Translations under genes and position numbers: made by a program | NCBI GenBank assembly: GCA_030690875.1 | Contig: JAUYFP010000041.1 | Span: 1 to 21,348 of the forward strand | Length of the DNA stretch: 21,348 nucleotides | DNA from: a bacterium | GTDB taxonomy: Bacteria; Patescibacteriota; Patescibacteriia; UBA1558; GWA2-36-10 | Direction of reading: 5' to 3' | The notes under the pieces: model-generated | The model's database searches: none | Seen by the model: the letters and a program-made list of their open reading frames with translations, nothing else | Told to the model about the DNA's origin: nothing | Shown here: piece after piece, positions 15,954 through 21,348 of the stretch | How the letters are laid out: each line of letters starts with the position of its first letter | Numbering within the stretch: position 1 is the first letter of the stretch

Positions 15954-16622
15954 TTAGTTTATAGAAATCAATTTGACTGTAAAAATCAAAGTGGCGTTTG
16001 GTGGTATTGGACCACTGCCAGTTGAGCCGTAAGCTAAGTCAGAAGGGATAGTCAGTTTTTTTTCTTCGCCGACTTTCATGCCCAATAGACCTTGATCCCA
16101 GCCCTTAATAACTGCGCCTTGGCCAATAGTAAAGGTAAATGGCTGGCCAGCATCAATGCTAGAATCAAATTTGCTGCCGTCTTCCAAAGTGCCGGTGTAG
16201 TCAACAGTGATAGAATCACCGCTTTTGACAATTTCAGAGCCACTACCTTCAGTTAAAATTTCTGTTTGTAATTCCACTTGGTTTTGGTTGTTAATATTTG
16301 TATCAGCGGCTATTTGCTTAGTGATTTCGGCAATATTCATTGCTTCGGGGAAGAAAAGTAGGCCGTCTTTGCTGATGTAAGTATCTACTTTCTTGCCGTC
16401 AGGGAAAGTGACCGGCATTTTGTATAAGCCGTTTTCCTCGGTCATTTCGCCTAGCGTGACTGTTATACCAGCCTGCAAAAGACTCTCGTTGATAAATTTT
16501 TCTGCTATATTTTTAGCTTCGCTTACTCTTATATTTTTGGAATTTAAGCTAGTAAATGATATATAACCTATTAATCCCAAGGATATTATTGTTAAAACAA
16601 TAATAATTAATGTTTTGTTCAT
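15954..16622 (-). CDS. Membrane-anchored FKBP-type peptidyl-prolyl isomerase
   Basis: This is a 222-aa extracytoplasmic folding enzyme that catalyses cis-trans isomerisation at proline. One N-terminal membrane anchor or uncleaved signal (about 4-22) has no lipobox Cys. It is followed by a PepSY-like or spacer region (about 30-110) with an unassigned function. The FKBP domain occupies 118-222 with active-site positions retained: Tyr142 and Asp153 ([13 protein letters not shown]), Val171-Ile172 and Trp175 (VIKGWDQGL), Tyr198 (LAYGS) and Phe214 (TLIFTVKL). The ATG at 16622 has its own promoter at 16652-16679, which runs into the end of the helicase gene. It probably acts on exported proteins such as pilins, an inference from location. 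Confidence 0.9.
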   Translation of the reverse strand: MNKTLIIIVLTIISLGLIGYISFTSLNSKNIRVSEAKNIAEKFINESLLQAGITVTLGEMTEENGLYKMPVTFPDGKKVDTYISKDGLLFFPEAMNIAEITKQIAADTNINNQNQVELQTEILTEGSGSEIVKSGDSITVDYTGTLEDGSKFDSSIDAGQPFTFTIGQGAVIKGWDQGLLGMKVGEEKKLTIPSDLAYGSTGSGPIPPNATLIFTVKLISIN

Positions 16623-16651
16623 AAGTTCTTTTATTTAATTATGGTTCATTA

Positions 16652-16679
16652 ATTATACATCAACGAGAATTAAGGTCAA
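16652..16679 (-). promoter_or_regulatory. Promoter of the FKBP gene
   Basis: On the minus strand the -35 TTGACC is at 16674-16679, the spacer is 16 bp and the -10 TATAAT is at 16652-16657. It lies immediately after the helicase stop codon. Confidence 0.7.
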
Positions 16680-16687
16680 GACTTGAA

Positions 16688-17926
16688 TTAATGACGGCGG
16701 AAATTTCTATTTTGCCTGCGAAATGGCTTATGGCTACGAGCTTGTCCGGTTCTAGTTCTAGGCATTATTTTGTCCTCAATTTTGACAAAGCGTCGTGGTG
16801 GTAAAATTGGCAGATTGGAGATGGGAATGGTTTTTTTGATTAGTCTTTCAATTTGTTTAACAGCCATTCTTTGTTCTGGACCGACAAAAGATATTGCCTT
16901 GCCTGTTTTACCAGCTCGGCCAGTGCGGCCAATGCGGTGCACATAATCATCGCTGTTGTCCGGTAAATCATAATTGATTACCAAAGATATGTCATTGACA
17001 TCAATACCGCGGGCGGCAATGTCAGTAGCTACCAGCACGCGATATTTGCCAGATTTGAATCCGGCCATAGCGGCTTGTCTCTGGGGTAGTGATTTATTAG
17101 AATGTATTTCCGTTGCTGAATGGCCCATGGCTCTGACTAAAATAGCGATTTTTTTGGCGCCATGCTTGGTGCGGGAAAAAATCAAAACTGAACCACTATT
17201 ATCACTTAGTAATTTTTCTAAAAGTTGGGAGCGCACTTCTTTAGAAGCAATAAATATTTCTTGTTCTGTTTGGTCTATGGTAGTGCCAGCTGGGGCGACT
17301 TCAATACGCCAAGGCATTTTCATAAAACGCGCGGCCATTTCCGCAATCGCTTTGGGCATAGTGGCGGAAAACATCATAGTCTGACGCTGTTTAGGCGCAA
17401 AGCTTAAAATTTGTCTTATTTGCGGAGCAAAGCCAATATCAAACATTCTATCAGCTTCATCCAAGACAATTATTCTTACTTTTTCCAAACTAAGGTTTTT
17501 TCTTTGCAAATGATCAATTAAGCGTCCGGGAGTGGACACTATGATATTGGGCTGGCGACGCATAGCTTGAATTTGCTGATAGGAAGAAGCGCCACCGATT
17601 AAGACAGCAGTGCGCAAGCCAAATTTTTGGCCGATTTTGTGAAGCACTTCATCTACTTGCAGGGCTAATTCGCGGGTGGGCAATAAAATCAGTCCTTGAC
17701 CTTTATTTTGGTTAAGCAACTGAATCATTGGTAAACCAAAAGCCAGAGTTTTGCCCGTGCCTGTTTGAGCAATACCCACGATGTCCTTACCTTCCAAAGC
17801 CACTGGAATACACTGGTGCTGTATGGGAGTAGGGGTTTTGAATTGTAAGCGTTCTAGGACAGCCAGTAATTGAGGGCTAAGTCCTAGAGCATGAAAATTT
17901 GTTGGGGTTTGTTTAGTTTTTGTCAT
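16688..17926 (-). CDS. DEAD-box ATP-dependent RNA helicase
   Basis: This is an RNA-remodelling helicase of the RhlE/CsdA group, involved in ribosome assembly, mRNA decay or cold adaptation. The 412-aa product from ATG 17926 begins MTKTKQTPTNFHALGLS. Motifs in order are F..L with Q-motif TPTPIQ, motif I AQTGTGKT, Ia PTRELA, Ib TPGRL, II DEAD, III SAT, IV LIFSRTKH, V ATDIAARGIDV and VI HRIGRTGRAG. A basic C-terminal tail rich in Arg and His (MPRTRTGQARSHKPFRRQNRNFRRH) should bind RNA. A GTG at 17971 in frame would add 15 residues but would place the leader hairpin inside the gene, so the ATG is preferred. The ATG has no SD and is preceded directly by seven T. Confidence 0.96.
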   Translation of the reverse strand: MTKTKQTPTNFHALGLSPQLLAVLERLQFKTPTPIQHQCIPVALEGKDIVGIAQTGTGKTLAFGLPMIQLLNQNKGQGLILLPTRELALQVDEVLHKIGQKFGLRTAVLIGGASSYQQIQAMRRQPNIIVSTPGRLIDHLQRKNLSLEKVRIIVLDEADRMFDIGFAPQIRQILSFAPKQRQTMMFSATMPKAIAEMAARFMKMPWRIEVAPAGTTIDQTEQEIFIASKEVRSQLLEKLLSDNSGSVLIFSRTKHGAKKIAILVRAMGHSATEIHSNKSLPQRQAAMAGFKSGKYRVLVATDIAARGIDVNDISLVINYDLPDNSDDYVHRIGRTGRAGKTGKAISFVGPEQRMAVKQIERLIKKTIPISNLPILPPRRFVKIEDKIMPRTRTGQARSHKPFRRQNRNFRRH

Positions 17927-17964
17927 AAAAAAATGTGTAACCCGAGTTTCTGCTGGGCCACACA
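17927..17964 (-). promoter_or_regulatory. Terminator-like hairpin in the helicase leader (possible attenuator)
   Basis: On the minus strand a 10-bp stem (5' arm TGTGTGGCCC at 17955-17964, 3' arm GGGTTACACA at 17934-17943, 11-nt loop, two G-T pairs) is followed at once by seven T (17927-17933) and then the ATG. An overlapping alternative pairing uses AATGTGT (17968-17974) with ACACATT (17932-17938), so the leader can form competing structures. Confidence 0.6.
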
Positions 17965-18024
17965 ATGACACATTAGATTCGAGTTTTGGCCTCTTGTTTT
18001 GACCAAAATTAATTAGAAGATATT

Positions 18025-18053
18025 AGTATAGCATAAAAAATTGCTTTTGTCAA
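18025..18053 (-). promoter_or_regulatory. Promoter of the DEAD-box helicase gene
   Basis: On the minus strand there is a consensus -35 TTGACA (18048-18053), a 17-bp spacer and -10 TATACT (18025-18030). The predicted leader is about 90 nt and contains the hairpin next to the ATG. Confidence 0.8.
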
Positions 18054-18054
18054 G

Positions 18055-18075
18055 AAAAAGCAACCCGACGGGTTG
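18055..18075 (-). terminator. Hairpin with T run on the minus strand
   Basis: CAACCC/GGGTTG with a 3-nt loop lies at 18061-18075 and is followed on the minus strand by C and five T (18055-18059). It sits directly upstream of the helicase promoter and could stop read-through into it. Confidence 0.55.
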
Positions 18076-18079
18076 AAAT

Positions 18080-18111
18080 AAAAAACACCAATTTTATCAT
18101 TAGTGTTTTTT
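18080..18111. terminator. Bidirectional A/T-flanked hairpin
   Basis: The 9-bp stem AAAAAACAC/GTGTTTTTT (18080-18088, 18103-18111) continues inward with three more pairs after one mismatch. It can terminate in either direction. Confidence 0.6.
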
Positions 18112-18207
18112 GGCAGGGCAGGCAGGATCAGAAGATGTGATATAGCCCATGATCCTAATTTTAAAAACGCTCGAATTATAAAATTTAACAATGAAACTAA
18201 TTACCTC

Positions 18208-18236
18208 TTGACAAGCACAGAAGCTATATATATCAA
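18208..18236 (+). promoter_or_regulatory. Promoter candidate for the EVE-to-SppA block
   Basis: A consensus -35 TTGACA (18208-18213), a 17-bp spacer and a -10 TATCAA (18231-18236) give a start near 18243. The leader would be about 150 nt and would contain both 16-bp repeats. A second TATAAT at 18359-18364 has only a poor -35 (TTGTAG, 19-bp spacing). Confidence 0.5.
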
Positions 18237-18247
18237 TGATTTATGGA

Positions 18248-18305
18248 GGGGGAAATTGCAAAACTCCAATAATTAGGGCTTTTTGAGTTGGGGGAAATTG
18301 CAAAA
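18248..18305 (+). repeat. Two perfect 16-bp direct repeats
   Basis: GGGGGAAATTGCAAAA occurs at 18248-18263 and 18290-18305, a 42-bp period. The first copy is framed by GGAG (18245-18248) and CTCC (18263-18266 region), allowing a small hairpin. The linker contains AACTC and GAGTT, another possible stem. These could be operator or RNA-leader elements, or remnants of a mobile element end. Confidence 0.6.
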
Positions 18306-18393
18306 TTTTATACTTGCTTTTAAATTTTTTTTATTGTAGCATAAAATTATACTTTTTTTATAATAAAACATAAATAATTTGGAAGAAAAATAT

Positions 18394-18858
18394 ATGTCAG
18401 AAGAAAAAAATATTTGGATATTTCAAGCAACTCCTAAACGTTTCAATATTATAAAAGCATTGAACAATCCTGAATATGATTGGGACTTCTGGAGTATTAG
18501 ACAACATAAATCAGAAATAAAAAAAGATGATTTGGCACTTATTTGGGTTTCTGGTCAGGATTCGGGTATTTATGCTGTTGCTGGTATTATTTGTGATCCT
18601 TATAAAACTGGGGAAATAAATCCTATTACAGATGAATATTTTATAGATGAAAAAGAACTCGCTGATGCTACAAATCCAAATATACTTAAAGTAAAAATTA
18701 AATATTCAGGTAAGTTTGTAGATGCACCATTATTAAAAAGTAGACTAAATGCTGTTAAAGGTCTTGAAAATTTATCAATAATACAAATGCCTCGAGGAAC
18801 TAATTTTCTGGTTACAAGAAATGAGTGGAAAATCATTTCAAATTTGATTGGAAAATAG
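18394..18858 (+). CDS. EVE-domain protein (PUA-like fold)
   Basis: This is a 154-aa protein consisting of a single EVE domain. Members have a PUA/YTH-like fold and bind modified bases in nucleic acids. Recognisable blocks are IWIFQATPKRFNIIKAL near the start, DWDFWSIRQHKSEIKKDDLALIWVSGQDSGIYAVAGI in the middle, and LENLSIIQMPRGTNFLVTRNEWKII at the end. The aromatic and GxxAGIYA-type residues that line the pocket in the family are present (WVSG..SGIYAV). I start at ATG 18394 because of GGAAG at 18381-18385. The TTG at 18379 overlaps that SD. EVE proteins often accompany restriction or other defence genes, but none is obvious here. Confidence 0.85.
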   Translation: MSEEKNIWIFQATPKRFNIIKALNNPEYDWDFWSIRQHKSEIKKDDLALIWVSGQDSGIYAVAGIICDPYKTGEINPITDEYFIDEKELADATNPNILKVKIKYSGKFVDAPLLKSRLNAVKGLENLSIIQMPRGTNFLVTRNEWKIISNLIGK

Positions 18859-18892
18859 TTCCATTTAAATAAAATTGGTTATAAGAAAAAAC

Positions 18893-19234
18893 ATGGAAGA
18901 AAAATATAAAATAAATATCCTAGATGGGTTTATAGACTTTGATAATACTACCAATGAATTTGTGGAGCTTATTATTACTATTGACGACAAAGAAATAAGG
19001 ACTAATAAAAGAGTCAAAGAAACTACTAAGGGTTTTTGTTATCCTCCTAGATACCACAAGGCAATAGCTGTGAATCTTAAAAAAGGATCAAGTCTCAAAG
19101 TTTATATCTACGAAGGCGAAGGCCAAGAAAGTATTAATCTAGACAAGCCAACTTTTTTGCGTAAAAAAGAAGGCAGAAAGGCCATATTTAAGCGTGCCTC
19201 TTCTGTACCATATATTTGGGAAAAGGTTATTTAA
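18893..19234 (+). CDS. Small hypothetical protein, beta-rich
   Basis: This is a 113-aa soluble protein from ATG 18893. A TTG at 18875 would add six residues. I do not recognise a family. Alternating short hydrophobic strands (INILDGFIDF, EFVELIITIDDKEI, HKAIAVNLKKGSSLKVYIYEGEG) suggest a small beta-sandwich. The C-terminus is basic with RKAIFKRASSVPYIWEKVI. It follows the EVE gene by 34 bp, and its end overlaps a membrane-protein frame by 19 bp. Confidence 0.6.
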   Translation: MEEKYKINILDGFIDFDNTTNEFVELIITIDDKEIRTNKRVKETTKGFCYPPRYHKAIAVNLKKGSSLKVYIYEGEGQESINLDKPTFLRKKEGRKAIFKRASSVPYIWEKVI

Positions 19235-19548
19235 GAAACAATAATATTAAAAAAATATTTAAAAAGCTACCCGTAGTAATGATCGCCGCAATATATTTAA
19301 TTTTGTTTTATTTGTTTTTTTTGGGTTTATTCAAATTTTTACTTCTTTTTGGTTTAGGTTTTGCAGGAGTATTATCTATTATCCTTATAACTGAATATAT
19401 AGAAGATTTACCTGAAAAATTAACAATAAAATTTAACCTATCTAAACGTAAACAAAAATTATTAAAAATAATAGCTGCATTTACCATATTTGTCGTGGTA
19501 CTAATAATAACCATTTTATTTGGCGGAATAGCTAATTGGATACTTTAA
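19216..19548 (+). CDS. Small membrane protein, three helices
   Basis: This frame gives 110 aa from a TTG at 19216. The only in-frame ATG, at 19279, would drop the basic NNNIKKIFKKLP stretch that should anchor the first helix inside. Hydrophobic segments lie at about 19-60 (two helices: VVMIAAIYLILFYLFFLGL and FLLLFGLGFAGVLSIILI) and 85-105 (IIAAFTIFVVVLIITILF), separated by a charged loop with LPEKLTIKFNLSKRKQK. No family is recognised. The overlap with neighbours on both sides suggests co-translation. Confidence 0.55.
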   Translation: MGKGYLRNNNIKKIFKKLPVVMIAAIYLILFYLFFLGLFKFLLLFGLGFAGVLSIILITEYIEDLPEKLTIKFNLSKRKQKLLKIIAAFTIFVVVLIITILFGGIANWIL

Positions 19549-19550
19549 CT

Positions 19551-19790
19551 ATGTCAAATAATTATATTATGAGTTTCTGGAAATATTATTTACTAAGAAA
19601 GCCAAAATTAGTATTAACTATAATACTAGCGATTGTAATCTATATTTGGATTAGTAGAATTTATAGTGTTCAGATGGATGAATATAGTAGTAGGCAGTTT
19701 GCACTAGTTGTGGATGAGGGTATTTATATATATTATATCAAACCTCTGTTCGTTTTTTTAGCTGCTTTGGTTGTTATCAATAAAATATAA
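19551..19790 (+). CDS. Small membrane protein, two helices
   Basis: This frame gives 79 aa from ATG 19551, two bases after the previous stop. A TTG at 19536 would overlap the previous gene. Two hydrophobic segments, LVLTIILAIVIYIWI and IKPLFVFLAALVVI, flank a short outside loop (SRIYSVQMDEYSSRQFALVVDEGI). It is not recognised. It directly precedes the metalloprotease gene by 3 bp and could be an accessory subunit of it, an inference from spacing. Confidence 0.55.
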   Translation: MSNNYIMSFWKYYLLRKPKLVLTIILAIVIYIWISRIYSVQMDEYSSRQFALVVDEGIYIYYIKPLFVFLAALVVINKI

Positions 19791-19793
19791 AAA

Positions 19794-20321
19794 ATGATGA
19801 AAATAGATAAATTAATAGAAAATAGTGATATTGGTGAAAAGACAGAAAAAATTCTTGTCCGTGTTTTAAGTAAATTTTCACCAGATCTTCAGGATTTTGT
19901 AATAAATAATATCTCGTTCATTGAGGCAAAAGTGGAAAATAAATGGAATAGTAAAAATAATCACATTGGATTTTGTATGGATGTTACAAAATATTCTTTA
20001 AGTTATTTGATTGTTTTAGATTCGAAATATTATAAATTAAAGGAGGAGCATAAAACACATATTATAGCTCATGAGATAGGTCATGCTTTTCTCGGACATT
20101 CGGGTAGTAATGTCAAAGAAGAATTATGTGAAAAAGAGGCTGATGATTTTGTTAAAAAATATGGATTTTTTTCGTCAGATATAGGACTTGGGTATACTTT
20201 AAAATTTCTAATTTCTGCTGCGATTATGATTGCTATAGTAATGCCTGTTATTCTTATTTTTCTTATGCTGGTCTATGTAGATAAAATTGAATATTTATTA
20301 CAGTGGATGGTTTTCATTTAG
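19794..20321 (+). CDS. Membrane-anchored HExxH metalloprotease, ImmA/IrrE-like
   Basis: This is a 175-aa protein. The zinc-binding motif HEIGH is at 93-97 within HIIAHEIGHAFLGH. About 15 residues later EKEADDFVKKYGF provides the likely third ligand (Glu113 or Glu115), the spacing used by the ImmA/IrrE (M78) family. That family cleaves repressors or sensors. The N-terminal 85 residues are soluble. A C-terminal hydrophobic region (about 130-163, LKFLISAAIMIAIVMPVILIFLMLVYV) makes one or two membrane helices, which is unusual because classical ImmA is cytosolic. The active site would face the cytoplasm if the N-terminus is inside. Its position just before an S49 membrane protease suggests a shared proteolytic role, an inference. 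Confidence 0.75.
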   Translation: MMKIDKLIENSDIGEKTEKILVRVLSKFSPDLQDFVINNISFIEAKVENKWNSKNNHIGFCMDVTKYSLSYLIVLDSKYYKLKEEHKTHIIAHEIGHAFLGHSGSNVKEELCEKEADDFVKKYGFFSSDIGLGYTLKFLISAAIMIAIVMPVILIFLMLVYVDKIEYLLQWMVFI

Positions 20322-20339
20322 AAGCATTAATATAAAATT

Positions 20340-21218
20340 ATGACCAAAGAAAAATTTAAGATTATTTTAAATCGTTTATTAATAACCATCCTAGTTATAA
20401 TAATAGTTGGCACTTTTTCTTATATGTTTTTTTCTGATACTGAAGAAGTAAGTAAAGTTTCTACCGATGATCCTAGTAGTGTCAGTGTGGCAAGTGATAT
20501 TACCAATCAACCAGATTGTCCTATCATGGGTATAGCACTGACCGGAGAAATAAGCACTTATGATATGGCTTTTGATGCTGTTGCCGGAGAACCAACACCA
20601 AATATTACTTCAGCTGCTTTTGTTACACAAGCTATTAGAAAGGCTGAAAAAGATGATAAAGTTTTTGGTCTTATCTTAGAAATTGATTCAGGTGGCGGTA
20701 ACCCAGTAGCTAGCGAAGAAATAGCTAACGCCTTAAAGCTAACAAAGAAACCTACTGTGGCTGTAATTAGAGGTATGGGTGCTTCAGGAGCTTATTGGGC
20801 TTCTACGGGTGCAGATTATATACTAGCTTCGGCTAATTCTGATGTTGGTAGCATTGGCGTGACTTTTTCATATTTAGACTATTCTCAAAAGAACCAGAAA
20901 GAAGGAATTACCTATGTTGAATTAAATTCCGCTAAATACAAAAATTCTGGTGATCCAGATAGGCCTTTGACTGAGGAAGAAAGAATTTTATTTCAAAGAG
21001 ACTTAGACATTGTGCATAATAATTTTGTCAAAGCCGTGGCTGAAAATAGAAAACTAGATATAGAGAAAGTAAAGCAATTAGCCGATGGTTCCACAATGCT
21101 TGGGGCTATGGCGCTAGAGAATGGTTTGATTGACAAAATTGGTGGTCAAGCAGAAGCCATCCAATATTTTATAGATAAAGGTGCTATCACTGAGCCACAA
21201 GAAGTTTGTTGGTATTAA
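20340..21218 (+). CDS. SppA-like signal peptide peptidase (S49 family)
   Basis: This is a 292-aa membrane-anchored serine protease that clears signal peptides and membrane-peptide fragments. The N-terminal helix spans about 11-30 with the protease domain outside. Catalytic Ser149 is in GMGASGAYWAS, and the general-base Lys is in NSAKYKNSGDP, most likely Lys201 (Lys199 is the alternative). The fold markers LILEIDSGGGNPVAS (111-125), DVGSIGV (168-174) and ENGLIDKIGG (260-269) are in place. Length matches the single-domain Gram-positive type of SppA. It starts 18 bp after the metalloprotease. Confidence 0.93.
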   Translation: MTKEKFKIILNRLLITILVIIIVGTFSYMFFSDTEEVSKVSTDDPSSVSVASDITNQPDCPIMGIALTGEISTYDMAFDAVAGEPTPNITSAAFVTQAIRKAEKDDKVFGLILEIDSGGGNPVASEEIANALKLTKKPTVAVIRGMGASGAYWASTGADYILASANSDVGSIGVTFSYLDYSQKNQKEGITYVELNSAKYKNSGDPDRPLTEEERILFQRDLDIVHNNFVKAVAENRKLDIEKVKQLADGSTMLGAMALENGLIDKIGGQAEAIQYFIDKGAITEPQEVCWY

Positions 21219-21296
21219 AAATAATTAAAAAAATCTTGAGAGTTGTTTTTAATAGGTTCATAGTTTCTAACTTAAATTTATTAATTTTATTATATC

Positions 21297-21322
21297 AAAA
21301 AAACAAGATAAATAATATCTTG
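21297..21322 (-). terminator. Terminator facing the minus strand at the right edge
   Basis: The 7-bp stem CAAGATA/TATCTTG (21304-21310, 21316-21322, 5-nt loop) is followed on the minus strand by seven T (complement of the A run 21297-21303). On the plus strand it is followed only by CTCTTTT, so it may stop sppA weakly but mainly serves a minus-strand unit entering from the right. Confidence 0.7.
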
Positions 21323-21348
21323 CTCTTTTGGCAGAGGGTCGTGGAGGA
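21323..21348 (-). other. 3' end of an unseen minus-strand gene or RNA
   Basis: This GC-rich 26-bp tail just upstream of the minus-strand terminator differs from the AT-rich spacer beside it. Read on the minus strand, CCTCC (21343-21347) then ACGACCC (21336-21342) could be a tRNA T-stem and acceptor 3' half with T at position 73 and no encoded CCA. A protein C-terminus is also possible. It is too short to decide. Confidence 0.2.

Larger units (their letters stand above)
18061..18378. other. Non-coding gap between divergent gene blocks
   Basis: I see no convincing coding frame in these 318 bp. The 60-codon minus frame crossing it has no family resemblance. It holds the two hairpins described separately, a GC-rich GGCAGGGCAGGCAGG run (18112-18126), a 7-bp inverted repeat AGGATCA/TGATCCT (18124-18130, 18150-18156), a plus-strand promoter (18208-18236) and two 16-bp direct repeats (18248-18263, 18290-18305). 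A small RNA on the minus strand ending at the hairpins is possible. Confidence 0.5.

Noticed and set aside
16974..17384. 136-aa plus-strand frame within the helicase gene
   Set aside because: It is antisense to conserved helicase motifs and has no recognisable domain.
18009..18191. 60-aa minus-strand frame over the hairpins upstream of the helicase
   Set aside because: It covers two hairpins and the helicase promoter, has no SD and no family resemblance.
18248..18305. CRISPR mini-array
   Set aside because: There are only two 16-bp units, one 26-bp spacer and no cas genes. The repeats are too short.

Overview
The window is AT-rich, tightly packed bacterial DNA with short intergenic gaps and many ATGA/TAATG-type junctions. 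I infer a member of the Candidate Phyla Radiation (Patescibacteria, Parcubacteria/Falkowbacteria-like). The inference rests on tandem pilins with a very short leader, a reduced HrcA, a chaperone operon carrying small unnamed genes, weak Shine-Dalgarno usage and many small membrane proteins. The exact lineage cannot be fixed from the sequence alone.

Layout. (1) 1-1278: a promoter, two tandem paralogous type IV pilin genes and a good intrinsic terminator. The second pilin carries a 27-bp in-frame palindromic insertion confined to its cleaved leader. (2) 1280-6193: a promoter and a four-gene MacAB-like exporter, made of a membrane-fusion protein with a long coiled coil, an ATPase and two paralogous MacB/FtsX-type permeases. 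(3) 6222-11962: a heat-shock operon under a perfect CIRCE operator, in the order hrcA, grpE, hsp20, a zinc-ribbon protein, dnaK, a 221-aa orphan, dnaJ. It ends in a terminator shared with the opposite strand. (4) 12024-15894, minus strand: a promoter and two genes overlapping by 4 bp. The first encodes a PP-loop ATPase resembling the peptidoglycan epimerase MurL. The second encodes an 807-aa fusion of two different ATP-grasp ligases. (5) 15899-18053, minus strand: a membrane-anchored FKBP prolyl isomerase, and a DEAD-box RNA helicase whose leader has a terminator-like hairpin abutting its ATG. (6) 18055-18378: a non-coding stretch with tandem hairpins, a plus-strand promoter and two perfect 16-bp direct repeats. 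(7) 18394-21218: an EVE-domain protein, an unknown small protein, two small membrane proteins, a membrane-anchored HExxH metalloprotease of ImmA/IrrE type and an SppA-like S49 serine protease. (8) The right edge has a terminator facing the minus strand, implying a minus-strand gene or RNA at or beyond the edge.

How the genes work together. HrcA should repress the whole DnaK-DnaJ-GrpE-Hsp20 set through CIRCE, and the two unnamed genes inside the operon would be co-induced on stress. The MurL-like/dual ATP-grasp pair looks like a dedicated amino-acid or peptide ligation and epimerisation unit, possibly for cell-wall precursors. The last block pairs a nucleic-acid-binding EVE protein with two membrane proteases. 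It is the most accessory-looking part of the window.

All family assignments come from motif recognition by eye. No similarity search was run.
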